Assembly: GCA_019400425.1 (NCBI GenBank)
Contig: JAFREE010000035.1
Coordinates: 62,001-126,000, forward strand
Direction of reading: 5' to 3'
Length of the DNA stretch: 64,000 bases
Source: Hymenochaete sp. R1
Lineage: Eukaryota; Basidiomycota; Agaricomycetes; Hymenochaetales; Hymenochaetaceae
In this document: in pieces, positions 1 through 12,000 of the stretch
Position numbering within the stretch: the stretch's first letter is position 1
Layout: every line of letters starts with the position of its first letter
Notes under the pieces: generated by a model
What the model saw: only the letters and a program-made list of their open reading frames with translations
What the model was told of the DNA's origin: nothing
Databases searched by the model: none
Made by a program: the position numbers and the translations under genes

Positions 1-618
1 CATCAAGTCCAAGTTCTACAAAAACGCGTATACTTGAACAGCGTAAGCTGGCTTGGGAAATGCTGATACTAGTGATAGCCAAATGAGTCAGAGCGCGCCG
101 TGGTTTCAATTTGTAATTTGCTATTTAGGGCCTGCTTAATGCTGGACCAGTCTCTCAGTTCAGTGTCGATCCATCTTCAAGTCGTCGGTGACAGACAGAC
201 TCACAGAGATTCGAGAGAAGTCCTACTCCTCGGTCACCATTGTTTCACCAGAAGTTCCTGCTTTTCTCGTTCTCTTCTGACCCAGCCAGACCCCGCGTGG
301 GACTGCCAAACCTAGTTGATGACTTGTAAGACGTTGGAAAAAGCTAAGGGCTCGCTTCAGCTTTTCTTTGCGGCTCAAAACAGCTCAATAAGTGGACAAC
401 GTTCAGCAAGCCACCTCGAACATCTGACGGCGCGCTCATAATATCTCTAACACAATGCTCATTCACAAGGGAATGACAGATGCGACAGAATGCAAAGGTT
501 TCAGCATAAGCTTTACATGCACGTCCTTTATAAGGTTGACAGGCGCCTTGCTTCGATATTGTTAAGATCAAATTTCGGTTGACCTTTTCTACGATTTCCA
601 CGAAATCCCAACGACATA
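1..618. other. No gene seen; upstream of first gene
   Basis: No reading frame here looks coding or matches a family I know. A 202-codon minus-strand frame (344-952) overlaps the first gene antisense and has the low-complexity, Cys/Arg-rich look of a shadow. The stretch probably holds the promoter and 5' leader of the gene at 619, and possibly the end of a gene to the left of the window. Confidence 0.4.
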
Positions 619-1969
619 ATGTCCTCAAGCTTACCCTTCCGTGCGTTGCCGCAAAGAGTGTCTGACGCCGAAGAAAAAAGCAACCCACGAGGTCGCCTGC
701 CCTCTCAAGAAGAACTAAATGAGGCAAGGAGACGTGAGCATCTACTTTCTGATTTGGTGAGTTGGTGTTGTGTCGATAATGATTTACTGTTACATCAGAG
801 TTCAACACAAAGTATAAAGTCCTGGAAGATGACATGTCTTTGGAGGTCGAGTTTCCTGGACTCAATTTTTGGGACACGAAGAATCCTGGCAAAAGGTCCA
901 TTGAATGTGCGTGTGCTCTTTTGGGAATGGAAGACGATACTGTGCCCACCATCCGACAATTCTTTACTTCGATATTTCAGGGAAACTCTACAGCAGAGAG
1001 AACGGCAGCAGCACCAGAAGGCTACAAGTCAGTGGGGGCACTATTGCGAAAGAAGTAGAGAAAACGAAAGATTTCGTTGGAAGACTTACGGATATTCAAA
1101 AAGGTAAATATCCGCTGACGGACATCAAGATAAAGCAAGAGGATGATGCATTTATTCGCCGTCCAACGGGTACCCAGCTCACCGAAGCCAAGAAAAGTAA
1201 GTGGTCGTCATTTAACCATGAGGTAATCGCAGCTAACTAGCCTGTACCCTCCTTTTGTGGTGGCTTGCGTGGATGCGTCACCCTCATGCAGAATGGATGC
1301 TCAAAGCCAATATAAACGGTAATAAGGGAGAATTTTGGCAGATTAAGTTCCATACAATTAAACGTGAAGATTGGGACTTTGGCAAGAATTGTCGAATTTT
1401 GGCTTGTGAGTGCGAGTATAGTAATCTATGCTTGATGTAGTCAACTTATACTATATTCGGCTGGCTATTCTTACTGTGAATTTCTCTGCAGTTACTGTAA
1501 CCGGAGAAAAGGATGGTGATTCTCGGACGACAAGCAGTACCATGGTGGCGAAAAGAGAGGAGACGACCGAAGCATTCATGGCGCGAGTTGCAAATCCCGA
1601 ACAGCATACGGACTACAGAGCGTTTATGTAGGTGGGATAAGTTGTCTAGGTCTACGTTATGGGTGCTTGTGACTGCATTATATCAGCTTTTCGGTATTCT
1701 TTCCCTTCAGCTCGTCTCAGGATACATTCATAGTTCGTAATGACCTAGCAAAAGGTACGGCTGTTTCGATACTCTTGAAAGGAGCCGATAATTATGAACG
1801 ACTTCTCAAAATGGTGTGTGCGTCGCGTTCTTTGCACATGACTTTCAAGACCAAGGACTATACAAGTTTCTGACTCGCATCTACCTGAGCGGCACAGAAT
1901 GTTGTAGATCACACTGAAGTCTGCATTACGTGGGCGAAGATACATATAGTGACACACGGACCACGATAA
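619..1969 (+). CDS. Hypothetical protein, six exons
   Basis: I do not recognise this protein. A phase-consistent model joins exons 619-756, 801-906, 981-1196, 1492-1627, 1711-1813 and 1898-1969 (771 nt, 256 aa). All junctions have GT donors and AG acceptors and keep one frame; the donor GTGCGT at 907 and the acceptor before 981 restore a frame that otherwise breaks. The protein is hydrophilic, begins MSSSLPFRALPQR and has Lys/Glu-rich stretches (AKEVEKTKDFVGRL, DIKIKQEDDAF). It ends in a more hydrophobic segment (ISSQDTFIVRNDLAKG, then VCITWAKIHIVTHGPR). No signal peptide or membrane span is visible. The third intron, about 295 nt, is long for this window, so an additional small exon there is possible. 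The start was chosen as the first ATG of the open frame. Gene existence is likely; the function is unknown. Confidence 0.5.
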
Positions 1970-4765
1970 CTGGATTCAAGGCATGGCAAAAAAAAAAGAG
2001 CAATCTAGACCTGGCAAATGCCGCGCGCAGCTATCGTTCTCAAGAATTGACGATCATCATTGCAACTACAACGGGTTAAACACAAGTTAGTTCTCGCTCT
2101 TTTTTGTATCCGAATCGAACGCGTTCCTTCGAATGTTATGTTCTGAACTGCTGTGACGCTGGAAGACACGGAGTACTACCTAGTGCCTTTAATCTAAAGT
2201 TGCCTCGTGTGGGATTTTGTAGTGCCAGGCCTTCTCCCAGATGTACGTGCCTGCTTGGGTATACAGGCGTTGTGGGGCAACATATTGTTACAACTTCGGG
2301 AGTCGGAATAATTCAGACGCCTTCCGAAAGGCCACCGACATTTATTCGTACAATTGAATGTTCCCGCTGCATTTATTTCCCAACTCAATCTCATACGCTC
2401 AGCCGCCTGAAAGCTGGAGCGCTCCCCTCTTACTCCGGATATCACGAAAAACCCTGGCTCCAACGATTCCTCAGAATCGATGCATACTCTGACCCTCGAA
2501 AGTGTCTCAAAGGATGCAATGAGCCTACTAAATTATTATATAAGTACCTAAAGGATATAGACAGATGTATGGCACAAGCCTGAGTACGTTGAGTTTCCAT
2601 TTCTTCAACAAAATCTAATTTTCGAGCACCATAATATTCTGCCGTATTATTCGAGTTAGGTATACGCATGTTACCCACACCTTTACATATGAACACCCCC
2701 TTCGGCTGCGATTTTATACATGGCGTTGTTAGCTGCCAAATGTTTTGCGCCCTGCTTCGTGGAGGCTGTGCCGATCTGAGGAACCATGGTCCAAATTATT
2801 TTATTTCTTGGAAAAAAAGAAAGCTCACACGACTTACTCCATAGATTTTATCTCTCACTACATGACTAATCAGTTTGGTACGGGAGATGAGAGGACTGGG
2901 CACTGGGTAGACACTGACATGAGCATTCGCAAGTCCAGACTGAGTTATGCTGTGGTCCGGACCTTCGTTCGGTCCATGTCAATGCTGTGGCCATATCGAT
3001 TGTTTGAAGATCTAGGCATTGAAAGACAAATAACAACCAAGGGTTATTACTCAAGTCGTTAGTTGACTTATCATCACTCACAGTTATTCAGCTCGACCGT
3101 TCCTTTACGATCACGAAGTCAAATGGTGTCGATCATTGGTGTATTAGATAATATAATGGGCTCATGCAATGAGAACAGAAGGGAGTAAACTGGAGCTACT
3201 AACCGTTGGACATTCTTGACTGCAGGTTGAGGTCCGATTGGATGTACTTTCAGGTCTCACACTACTTTCCTTATATTTATACTACCATGTTTAGCTAGAA
3301 GGTTCGCGAAAGGGAACTCTCTACTATATTCCTTTCCGAGTGAACTTCCTCGGACTCTACATGTACTTCCACTGCTTTCGGAGTGACTTGATTGCGCGTG
3401 GGGCTTGTCCCTCAGAATGAAAGAAAGTGGTGCAAACACGCACCCTTGACGTCGGGAAACAGCAAGAGCTGAAGAAATACTAAAGGAGTGGTTTACGTTC
3501 GCGCCCTCAACAGAAACCTCCTGAGGATGAAAGTATATTTTCCCGTGTTTACGATGAAATCATTGAGTAAGGTGAATGAGGGGTGTTTTCATGATACAGA
3601 CATGTAACCAACTCACTGGGTCAAGAAGGAGCGGTAGCGTGTTTGAAGGTCTATATTGGTATACGAGTCTATACTGGTGCTTCGTAATGTACTGAAGTCG
3701 AATACAGTAAGTCAGGAGCAGTATTCGTTGCAGAAAAGCCCTCGGGAAGTAATCCCACAGAAAATTCAACGACTACTCTGACCGCAGCCAGAATTTCGGT
3801 GCTGAAATTCAGATAACGAACGGCGCGTCAATTAATGGTATAGAATCGACGATCAAACCTCGACGATGGGAAGAGAGGTCGAAGTTATTTGAAAACTGAA
3901 TGCCAAAAAACTGATTAGACTAAATGACGACAGGCAGATCAGGCTGTAGGGGGAACCGTATATCAACACTTCGTAAACAGTCCAATAATCTTGAACGTAC
4001 ACGTTTCGTTTCCACTAGTTCGTCAAAGATCTTTGTTGAATGCAAGCTTCAGTCGAAATCACATATCGCCACTTCACGTATGAGTGTATATATTGAGGAA
4101 TAGCTGGCTTTAGACGGAGAAAAATAATTTGAAAAGCTCCATGTACGGATTGGAGCCGCTGTGAGATTTCCAGCAGGTCGGATGGTGATACAGGGATTTC
4201 GACGTTGCTCCCAGAAACGAGAATTAGCCATGAATTCAGGGTACCTATGCGGGAAAATGGCGATCTACCACCGTAGTAGATAGTCAGTAAGGTGAGGATA
4301 CAAACACGAGAGGCTGGGGGAAAGGGGGCCGAACACTTACGACGTGACCATGGAACGCTAAGTTGATGACGCGTTTTGATTTTGCATATTTCCATTGAAG
4401 CTAACCGTAAATGCTTCACTCGAAGGGAATGCACGAAAGCTGGGGAATAAAGTGCCTAGAGGCAGTGGTAATTCTTCCTGCTCAATGCAAGCTTAACACA
4501 CTCCCGATATTGTGCATAATGAACGAACAGAACAGGCAACAGGCAGACGGGAAGGAAGAGGTTCTTCCCGAAGCCGATAATGACTTACAGCTTTCCCACG
4601 CTGTGATCGACAGACGATGATTCTATCGGTGCTTCTCGGTCTCAGAGATCTACTAAAGAGTCGATTAATCTCTATCTTACACTATCCACCTCGTTATCAT
4701 CCGGCTCATTGGCTCCCATTTTATGGACTAAAACCTTAACATCCTGTGCTCTCTTGCTGTGCAAC
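1970..4765. other. Gene-poor stretch, no supported gene
   Basis: Several frames are open here (for example 2104-2583 on + and 4015-4434 on -). None can be spliced into a longer product, and their composition (many Cys, Arg, Ser; no conserved blocks) resembles chance frames. It may be an eroded region or hold old transposon remnants. I saw no clear inverted repeats, tandem arrays or RNA genes. Its 3' end serves as the upstream region of the gene starting near 4766. Confidence 0.35.
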
Positions 4766-7255
4766 ATGCCGGGCCTGCTGGCTCAGGCTCAGGCATCACC
4801 GAAAGATATTGACGCTGACATTCCTACGCGACATGCTGATGCTGGGTGGTCTTTCTCGTTTCGTGAAAGCTACGATTCGCAGTCAGACTCAGATGATAGC
4901 GTCGGAGACTCGGTGGGACCTGGCGACACTTCCTCAATATGTGCCGTCGAGTCTGATGAAGCTCGGCATATGCGCGAGCTGGACATCGCCTCCCGCGACA
5001 GTGGTGACACAGCGAAGTTCAACTGTACGCTCTGATATCATTGAATATGCTTAGTCCGTTCTCGCTGAACTCAATTCCGTTTTTTGCAGCAAACCCATGG
5101 AGTCTTGCTCGCCTAAACGCCGCTGTGCGTGGCGCAGAGGCGGCTAAAGGGCCATCAATTCCAACTGTGTCGAACCAGGTTAATGTCAAGATACCAATCG
5201 ATCAAATGAAGAAGTCCAATGCTTCTCTCAAGTCCTCCGACTCATCAATGCTTTATTCCGATAATGCACGGAAAGCAACAATTTCAAAAACTGACAAACC
5301 TCCTGTCACCATCCAGGAAATTTTCCGTAGCCAAAAGTTGACCTCTAAACGGTCAGAGACTCAATATAATCAAGGTGAAAAACGTACATACTCGCAGTCT
5401 AACTCTGGGACCTCTCCCCTCCATTAGTACGAGTTTCAGGCCTCAATTGAATCTCAAATTACTGACGGCCTTTCCGACAAACTCATACACAGTGCTCGCA
5501 ATCTGGTGCATACATCAACGTCTCAGCGTCCCAAACGATTACCTAGATTGCTTACAAATACCGCTGCTGCCTCTGTTTCAACGTCGTTTCCTACGTCTAC
5601 CAACTGCCATCAGTTGCACGAGCCTAGAAACCCGTACACACCCAAGCATGAATCTTCTAATAATGATATCCCATTTGCTTCCCCCGAAGTAGAAAACGGA
5701 TGCATCAATCTGGTGCAGCAGCAAACGCCAAAATGTGATACAGAAGTGGCCACAAATGATTTTATACATGGTGGGCATGGACTTTCGTTATATTCCAATC
5801 GTTCTCTCATGAACACGTATGCAAAGTCCGACAGAGCCAGTTAGACTATCATAAGCACGGCGACCTACGCGCACCTCCTGGTCCGATATTGTCTGATTTT
5901 TCGAGCTTCACAACAAGTCTTATCGATGGCGGAAACACTTCATGTCCTACAAGCCTCCAATCTGGAGGGCGACTTACTTCTCTCATCACTTCGAGGTCTG
6001 CAACGCATTGCTCTGAGTCTCTCATAGCTTCACAACTTGAGGATCCTCAACTGGGATCTTGCTCTCAGCATCGGTTTCACGAACCTTGTCTTCCCATAAA
6101 CATAGATAGGCTTAGCGTTTACCATATTCCTAGGAAGGACAGACAGACCCCCCAACATCCGAGTTGTCATGATAAAGACGAGTCAAATCTTCCTGACTCT
6201 TCAGGGCACGGGTTGCGTCTATGTCCGCCCAAACAGGAGCGAAAAGGTTATGCAGTGCTTGGCCATCATCCAGGACCGGCTACTGTACCGCAAAGGATGA
6301 AGAGCTCGACTTCTCCTGTTTCACGGGAATCTCCGCGTGAGCGTCTGGATGTGACGCTTGATCCGTACAATGCTTTTTCTCGCAGGAATCACGAAACAGA
6401 TGCCAGCTGGTCCACTCTCCCGCCGCGTAAGAGAGCCCGTCAAGCAAGCTCAAACGGGTCTTCGCGCAAATTATCTTCAACGAAGCAGTCGGGAAAATTT
6501 ACTTTGCCGCTGGCTTTACCGCCCAAGTCCTCGGCTGTTCAAACTTCGAATGCTTCGAGCACGAGTAGCCGCCGTATCATCACATATCTGCCACCTCCCT
6601 TGAACGTAAACCACTCGAACACGCCCCCTGAGAAGCGTGAGGAAGAAGTTAAAGTGGAATCTCCAAAATCACGAGCAAACGAGAAGTTCGCGAAGTCGGT
6701 AACCGCATTTTCATTAAAACGGGCTGCGCAATCAGAGTCAGGTGTCCAATTTAGGACGAAGGAGCCCGGAATGGGAGAAGGATCAATTGCATCAAATTGT
6801 AACACCACACTTCGTGGGCAAGCTGAGGCGACAAAATATAGCGCCTCGCGCCGTAATGCATTCTTGCAGTCACCAAAATTGAGCGAAGATTCCGACGATA
6901 CGCTTGTCGAGGACGTCTCTTTGACTGTGGAGAAGATCAAAGACGAAGAGCCCCAAATTAACGACTTATCTTTTGGTGATGATAGACGCGATGCACTGGA
7001 TTTTGATTTCGATGACATCAAGCGCATATACCCTAATGTCAAAAGAGTTGCACTTCAGGTCGGTTTCTTCATTCATCTGTAACGAAAGCTGTAAATGACA
7101 ATTTAAATCAGTAGAGAAAGGCCATGATGAATGCTGTTTGGGATGAGCTTGGTCTTCCGAGTTGTGGAGTGGTATTCAACGATAAGAACAGATACGAAGG
7201 CAACAAAAGCTTGGAGCTACCCATTGTCGTCTGGAACGGTGAACAGCACAGATGA
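4766..7255 (+). CDS. Hypothetical Ser-rich disordered protein, in-frame TAG
   Basis: Unrecognised protein. The model uses exons 4766-5024, 5090-5770, 5845-7058 and 7115-7255. The first junction gives FNSNPWSLARLNAAVRGAE, which reads as a conserved block, and the 5771-5844 intron gives HDYHKHGDLRAPPGP; both keep phase. Most of the remainder is low-complexity Ser/Pro/Lys-rich sequence, with a more ordered C-terminus (DDIKRIYPNVKRVALQ followed by AVWDELGLPSCGVVFND). Two oddities stand out. A TAG at 5425-5427 interrupts an otherwise continuous frame, and I found no good intron of the right phase to remove it; a weak donor at 5305 paired with the TAG itself as acceptor would work. Also, the last acceptor is a CAG/TAG tandem at 7109-7114, and using the CAG ends the protein at once. 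It may be a nuclear regulatory protein, but that is only a guess from composition. Confidence 0.5.
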
Positions 7256-7642
7256 AACGACAGAAGTGGTTTTGAATCGTATCTCTCGGAGCATTATGTA
7301 GCTTCCTTTCTCTCAGAGAAACTGACTGTTTCATACTAATTATGTGATTGAAATTAAAAGAATGGCACGGACGCCTTGTACATGGAATGCAAGCGCTGTC
7401 CAAAACACTCTTCGAATCGTACGAAAGCGGGATATCAAAGGGCACAACACGACCCGAGAGAGAAAAGAAGAGACCACACGCCAGAGAAGGTAAACACGGA
7501 GCCCAGATAAGAGTGAAAATTGTAAAAATGGTTCTCATGGAAAAGAAAAGCGAACTCCCTGAAATGCATCCGGCGACCACACTGACCATTGACCAAAGCC
7601 GGATCATCGCAACCCCTCGGAGTCACATTTTTTTCTACTTGA
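7256..7642. other. Convergent intergenic region
   Basis: This lies between the stop of the + strand gene and the stop of the - strand KRE9-like gene. It must hold both 3' UTRs and polyadenylation signals. I see no further coding potential; the open frames crossing it are shadows. Confidence 0.5.
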
Positions 7643-8487
7643 TTAAATCACAAGCGATACTACCACACCGGCCAGAGTACCAAAGCCAAGAAGGGCGCTG
7701 GTAACAACAGGCAGTATCGATGTGGCACCGCTGGATTGGTCGGAGCTTGAACCAGATGCAGAGGTTGACGAGGACCCCGAACCAGAGGCGGTAGACGTAC
7801 CGCTTGCAGAGGGCGTTGCGGAGGCATCGGGGTAGGGGGAGTTTTGAGACTTGACTTCGAAGAAATCGGTCTCGGCGTAGACCTACAATTGAAGGTAATA
7901 CAATGAAGTAATCAGAGTTAGAAAACATAATGTTCATAAGACAGATATCTTAGGCCTTATCCGGTAATAAAGTTAACGCCTGCCGTTGAATTTGTTACCG
8001 AATAGGGCCTAGGTGTTTCTCACCTCTGAGCTGTTCAGGGGGTTCGCGAAAAGAACTTTATAGTTTTGAGCCACGGTGAAGTTGGCCTGTTGCGTTGAGA
8101 GAGTCCTCGAGCAGTCAAAATTTTGTTGGACCGCGACTATGGCCATGGGCGCGACAAGGACCTTCGTATCGGAGTTGGACAAGCTAAATAATGAAAATAA
8201 TGGATGTCAGCGACGAAAATGCGCGCGGCACATAATGTTACAGCGTCTGCTGTCTTACAGGACGGTGAAGTTCTGGACTTGGGAGTCCTTGCAGTTCCAA
8301 ACGATGTTGTTCGGCGAGTTGGCAACTACAGACAGACAGCAGTGTTCAACGGTTGCTGCAGGGAAAAGCGAACCATTCTACACGTACCCCACCACAAGTC
8401 GGATCCCCCGGGAGCCAAAATTTGAAGGTCGGCGTACACCGAACCAACAAGAGCACCGAGAGCAAGTACACCGACGTTGAAACGCAT
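7643..8487 (-). CDS. KRE9/KNH-like Ser-rich GPI-type surface protein
   Basis: Four exons (8388-8487, 8259-8325, 8024-8183, 7643-7882; 567 nt) encode a 188-aa secreted protein. It starts with a clear signal peptide (MRFNVGVLALGALVGSVYA), then LQILAPGGSDLWW and WVANSPNN-type residues leading to IVWNCKDSQVQNFTVL. That is the pattern of the N-terminal Ig-like domain of the Kre9/Knh1 (Ser-Thr-GPI) family, with the paired Cys in VWNC and NFDC. A Ser/Thr/Gly-rich linker follows. The C-terminus is a short hydrophobic tail (LLGFGTLAGVVVSLVI) typical of a GPI-anchor signal. It is therefore expected at the plasma membrane or cell wall; the Kre9 family is linked to beta-1,6-glucan, but for basidiomycete members the role is not established. 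It diverges from LTN1. Confidence 0.85.
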
Positions 8488-9035
8488 TGTTTGGTGAAGA
8501 GGTAAGTGAGAGGGACGTGAAAGGGGGGTAAAAGAGCGTGGGTGTGTGGGACGGAGATTGAAGAAGGAGAATAAGAACCAAAGAAGGGCTAAGTCCGAGC
8601 TTCACTTGGCGAGATCGGCTCACGAGTTACGGCTTCGCTACGCCGACACTGGCTACACTGGCCCGTTCTTTCTTTGGCTTTCTTTGCCAGCACATCTCTC
8701 ATGGACTATCTTAACTCTCTACATATATTTTGGCCACGCCTATGATACGTGTCAACATCGACGTTGAACACCGGGTCAGTGAGTATGCGCACCCGGTCCG
8801 AAAAAGAACGCCACAAACATCGACATCTCGGAGGCACGTGATTTTACGGGACCGTGGATGATCTGGATGATCTCATCCCGAGTCCATTTTGAGCTTGTCT
8901 TCATCTTCAAACGTATCGAGGCATTGCAGTCATTGCGCGCATTAGCTGGCTTTAAAACACCAGACGGATATTCTAGCCGTTGAAAGCCTTTCCCTTAATT
9001 CCGGTACTCGCATATATGAAGCTGGCTAGAGTTTG
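8488..9035. promoter_or_regulatory. Shared divergent upstream region
   Basis: This 548-bp stretch separates the start codons of the KRE9-like gene (-) and LTN1 (+) and must carry both promoters. CT-rich runs on the KRE9-like side fit fungal core promoters. No TATA box at a convincing distance was identified for either gene. Confidence 0.5.
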
Positions 9036-12000
9036 ATGGCCAAAAAGCAAAAGTCATCCGCTACAGCAGCGACACGCAAGAAGCATGCGCGCAAAACAAC
9101 GGGCGTCGCCGAGCAACAACTACCTTTGCCAAAGGAGAAGAACAAGAAGGAGAAGGGAAAGGGAAAGAGCAAGGAGCCGAGACCAAAGGTCTACATCCCA
9201 CCCTCAAAGCCTGCCCCCATCCGCCCCGACCCTCTCGATAGCTTAGGCATTGCTAAACAGCTTCCGCCGGAACTCCATGTCGTCTTGCGGCGTCTCGGGA
9301 AGAAAGATCTTGTTACGAAACGCAAGGCTTTGGAGGATTTACTGGAAAACTATGTCACAAAGGTCGTGAACGGAAATGACGATGATGGATCGATTGAGGC
9401 AACTTTGATGACAGCTCTTCCGGTGTGGGTGAGTGTTCGATATAAATGTATTTGTTTGGGTTGTTTCTAACTAACTTCTTGGATGCCATCTTCCTGATGA
9501 ATTGCTCAGCTCCATCATCTCCCATCACTCCTGCTAAACGCATCTAGGAGAATACGAATCCTCTCGGCCGGCATACTTTCATCCCTGCTGCGCGCTAACA
9601 CCCTTCGAGATGAGATCGTATATTTTCTTCGTGATGTTGGAGACTCAGGTCAAGTCGAAGCCATTATCGGCAGTTGGTGCATGGCAGCTGAAGATGTGGA
9701 CAAACAAGTGTCTGTCCCCGCGAAACAATCGTGGACCTCGATTTTCCGGTCTTCACCAGCTTCGACGTCCTGTTTAGACCTGGATCAGGGAACTGCAGCA
9801 CTTTTGCTTGGTTTCGTTAAACGGATCCTCTTTGACCCTGCCGCGGTACATCTGGATCTTAATCCACTTCAACCAGCGAACGTACAGACGCTACCTGCCC
9901 ATGCTTCTCAGCGTGCCAGAGGCGGGACGAAACGACCACCGCTAGTCCCTACCGTAGACGAAGTTGAGATACAGAGCCGCCGTCCAGATGAAGAAGAAGA
10001 GAGCGAGCAGGATCGTAACGGTCGACTCCGCACAGGCGGTATGGGTATTCTGAGATGGTTTTTAGGTTCGAGACTCGAAACGTTTTTATTCGGTCGCATA
10101 GCTGATTAATTTGGTTTGTCGTCTCTTCAGAAGAGAGGACAATACCCGAGTGCGAAGAATTGCCAGAACTGTTGTCGTCTCCTTTGCTATGGACTGCCAT
10201 TTACTACGGGCCTGCGCCGCCCTTCTGCGACCTTCACTCTCCTTCCGGCTTTCTCGGAGACGGACAGGCTTCAGTCCGGAAAGCAGCTTGGAACGCTTTA
10301 CGAAGCTTGATGAAAAACAAGAAGGGTACGGAACTGCAACTTAACTCTTCATTACACACTTACCCGATTTCTGGCCCTAGATCTTATTCAAGGGGAGCTT
10401 CTACCTCTATTGAGCTGTGCAATCCTGAGATCTGCTTGGGTGGAACCTGATTCGGGTGTGAGGTCTATCATGTGGGAACCGTTGCTTACTTTTTTGACTC
10501 GTACGTTGCTCGTTTCCTCTCCGGTAAAGCCTTGCTGTGCTAATGGATCAATAGAACATTCAAATGCATGGAAGCCGGCCAACTCAGATAACATTAAGAC
10601 TTTAAAGCTTGAAGACGACAAGGACGACGAATCAGATGAATCTAACGAAGAACAGTCCGAGGACGAAGTCGGCAAAGCAGAGGCTCCTATGCTTTCCGAC
10701 CATCCAGAGGCGTTTGAAGAGTTTCTCCAGTTTTTGCAGCTGGGCTGCTATGGGTCTCCGGTAGAAGGCTATCCAGCCATTGTGATAATCCTTTCCTCGA
10801 TACCACCTTCAGTAAGTTTGGTCAGTGTATTTCATGCCAATGTAGATTTCATGCAGTGCGATGTTTTGTAGATTCTAGGAGCCGACCCTACGTCTTGGTC
10901 GGACTTGCTCACGTCATTCTGGGCTGCTGCTGATGGACGTGCTCTAACTTCCGTCGCATCGTCACGATTGGCCAGCTCGACGGCCTTCCTCTGTGCCCTT
11001 CTTGATTGCATTCTACTACTCGTCCGGCGTTCATTTTCGTTATCAAAAAACGAGAGTGAAAGAGAGAGCAATCGGATCAGGAGAGCGGTTTTCGAAGTTG
11101 TCACTCAACAGATGACTCGAATGTGGGAAGAACTCTCCAACGAGAACTTACGAGTCGATTATACCGGCACAAGCAAACAGATGGTCATATTCTTCACGGG
11201 GCTAGAATCCATTGATGATGGTAGGTTTCCGGAGCCCAATTCGTCTTTGAAATATCTTTTCTTACATCTCGAAAATAGAATTGTTTCAAACAGCATGGGC
11301 GCCCATATGCTATGCTTTGGAATCAAATTGCTCTGATTCTCACGAAGCCTCGAACTCCTACAAGAAGTTCTCAACACAACTAAAACTATTAAAAGGCATT
11401 GCGGGTGTCTCCAGCACTCCTCTGCACGTAGTACAAGGGTTGCGACTGGCGGTTTGCTCTGCAACTGAACATCTACTAAATAACTCTGATGCCCAGAGGC
11501 TCTCAGAAATAGTATCGATCTTCGGAGATGTAGTGTTTGAACAAGCCAAATTAATAAAGGTGAGCAACTTCACATAATCAATGACGTCTTCTTGTTGATG
11601 TCCACGACAGGATTTGGACGCTCTCATGTTTACTTCGTATTCTCACGTACCGGTTCAACTTTTGCTTGCTTACATATCCAACCGCGGTGACGCAAGTACC
11701 TGCCAATCTCTGTGGAATGACATCTTACGGTCGCTGTCTGCTGAAGGACCAGCTGAGTCGCAGATGTTAATGCAGCTTTTGATGGCCGCCGAATCGGGGA
11801 CTTTGCCAGAAGCTTTACGACCAGGTGGAGGAGGTCTGGATGCATTTGCTATGCGCATGGTGTCGAAGGTGACCGAATCCAATGGAGAGGCAGCGGATAT
11901 CGTGGCTCGGCTTCTGATTCACCCAGGTAATGTTCTTTATTACTTTGGAGGTCGAGGTCGCTTGAGTCTTACCTGGCTTTAAAGATCACTTCATCTCCCA

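Noticed and set aside
344..952. 202-codon - strand frame
   Set aside because: Antisense to the first two exons of the gene at 619 and lacks any recognisable sequence; a shadow.
2104..2583. 159-codon + strand frame
   Set aside because: Cys/Arg/Pro-rich, no conserved block, no splice partners; frames on the other strand in the same place are equally long, as expected by chance.
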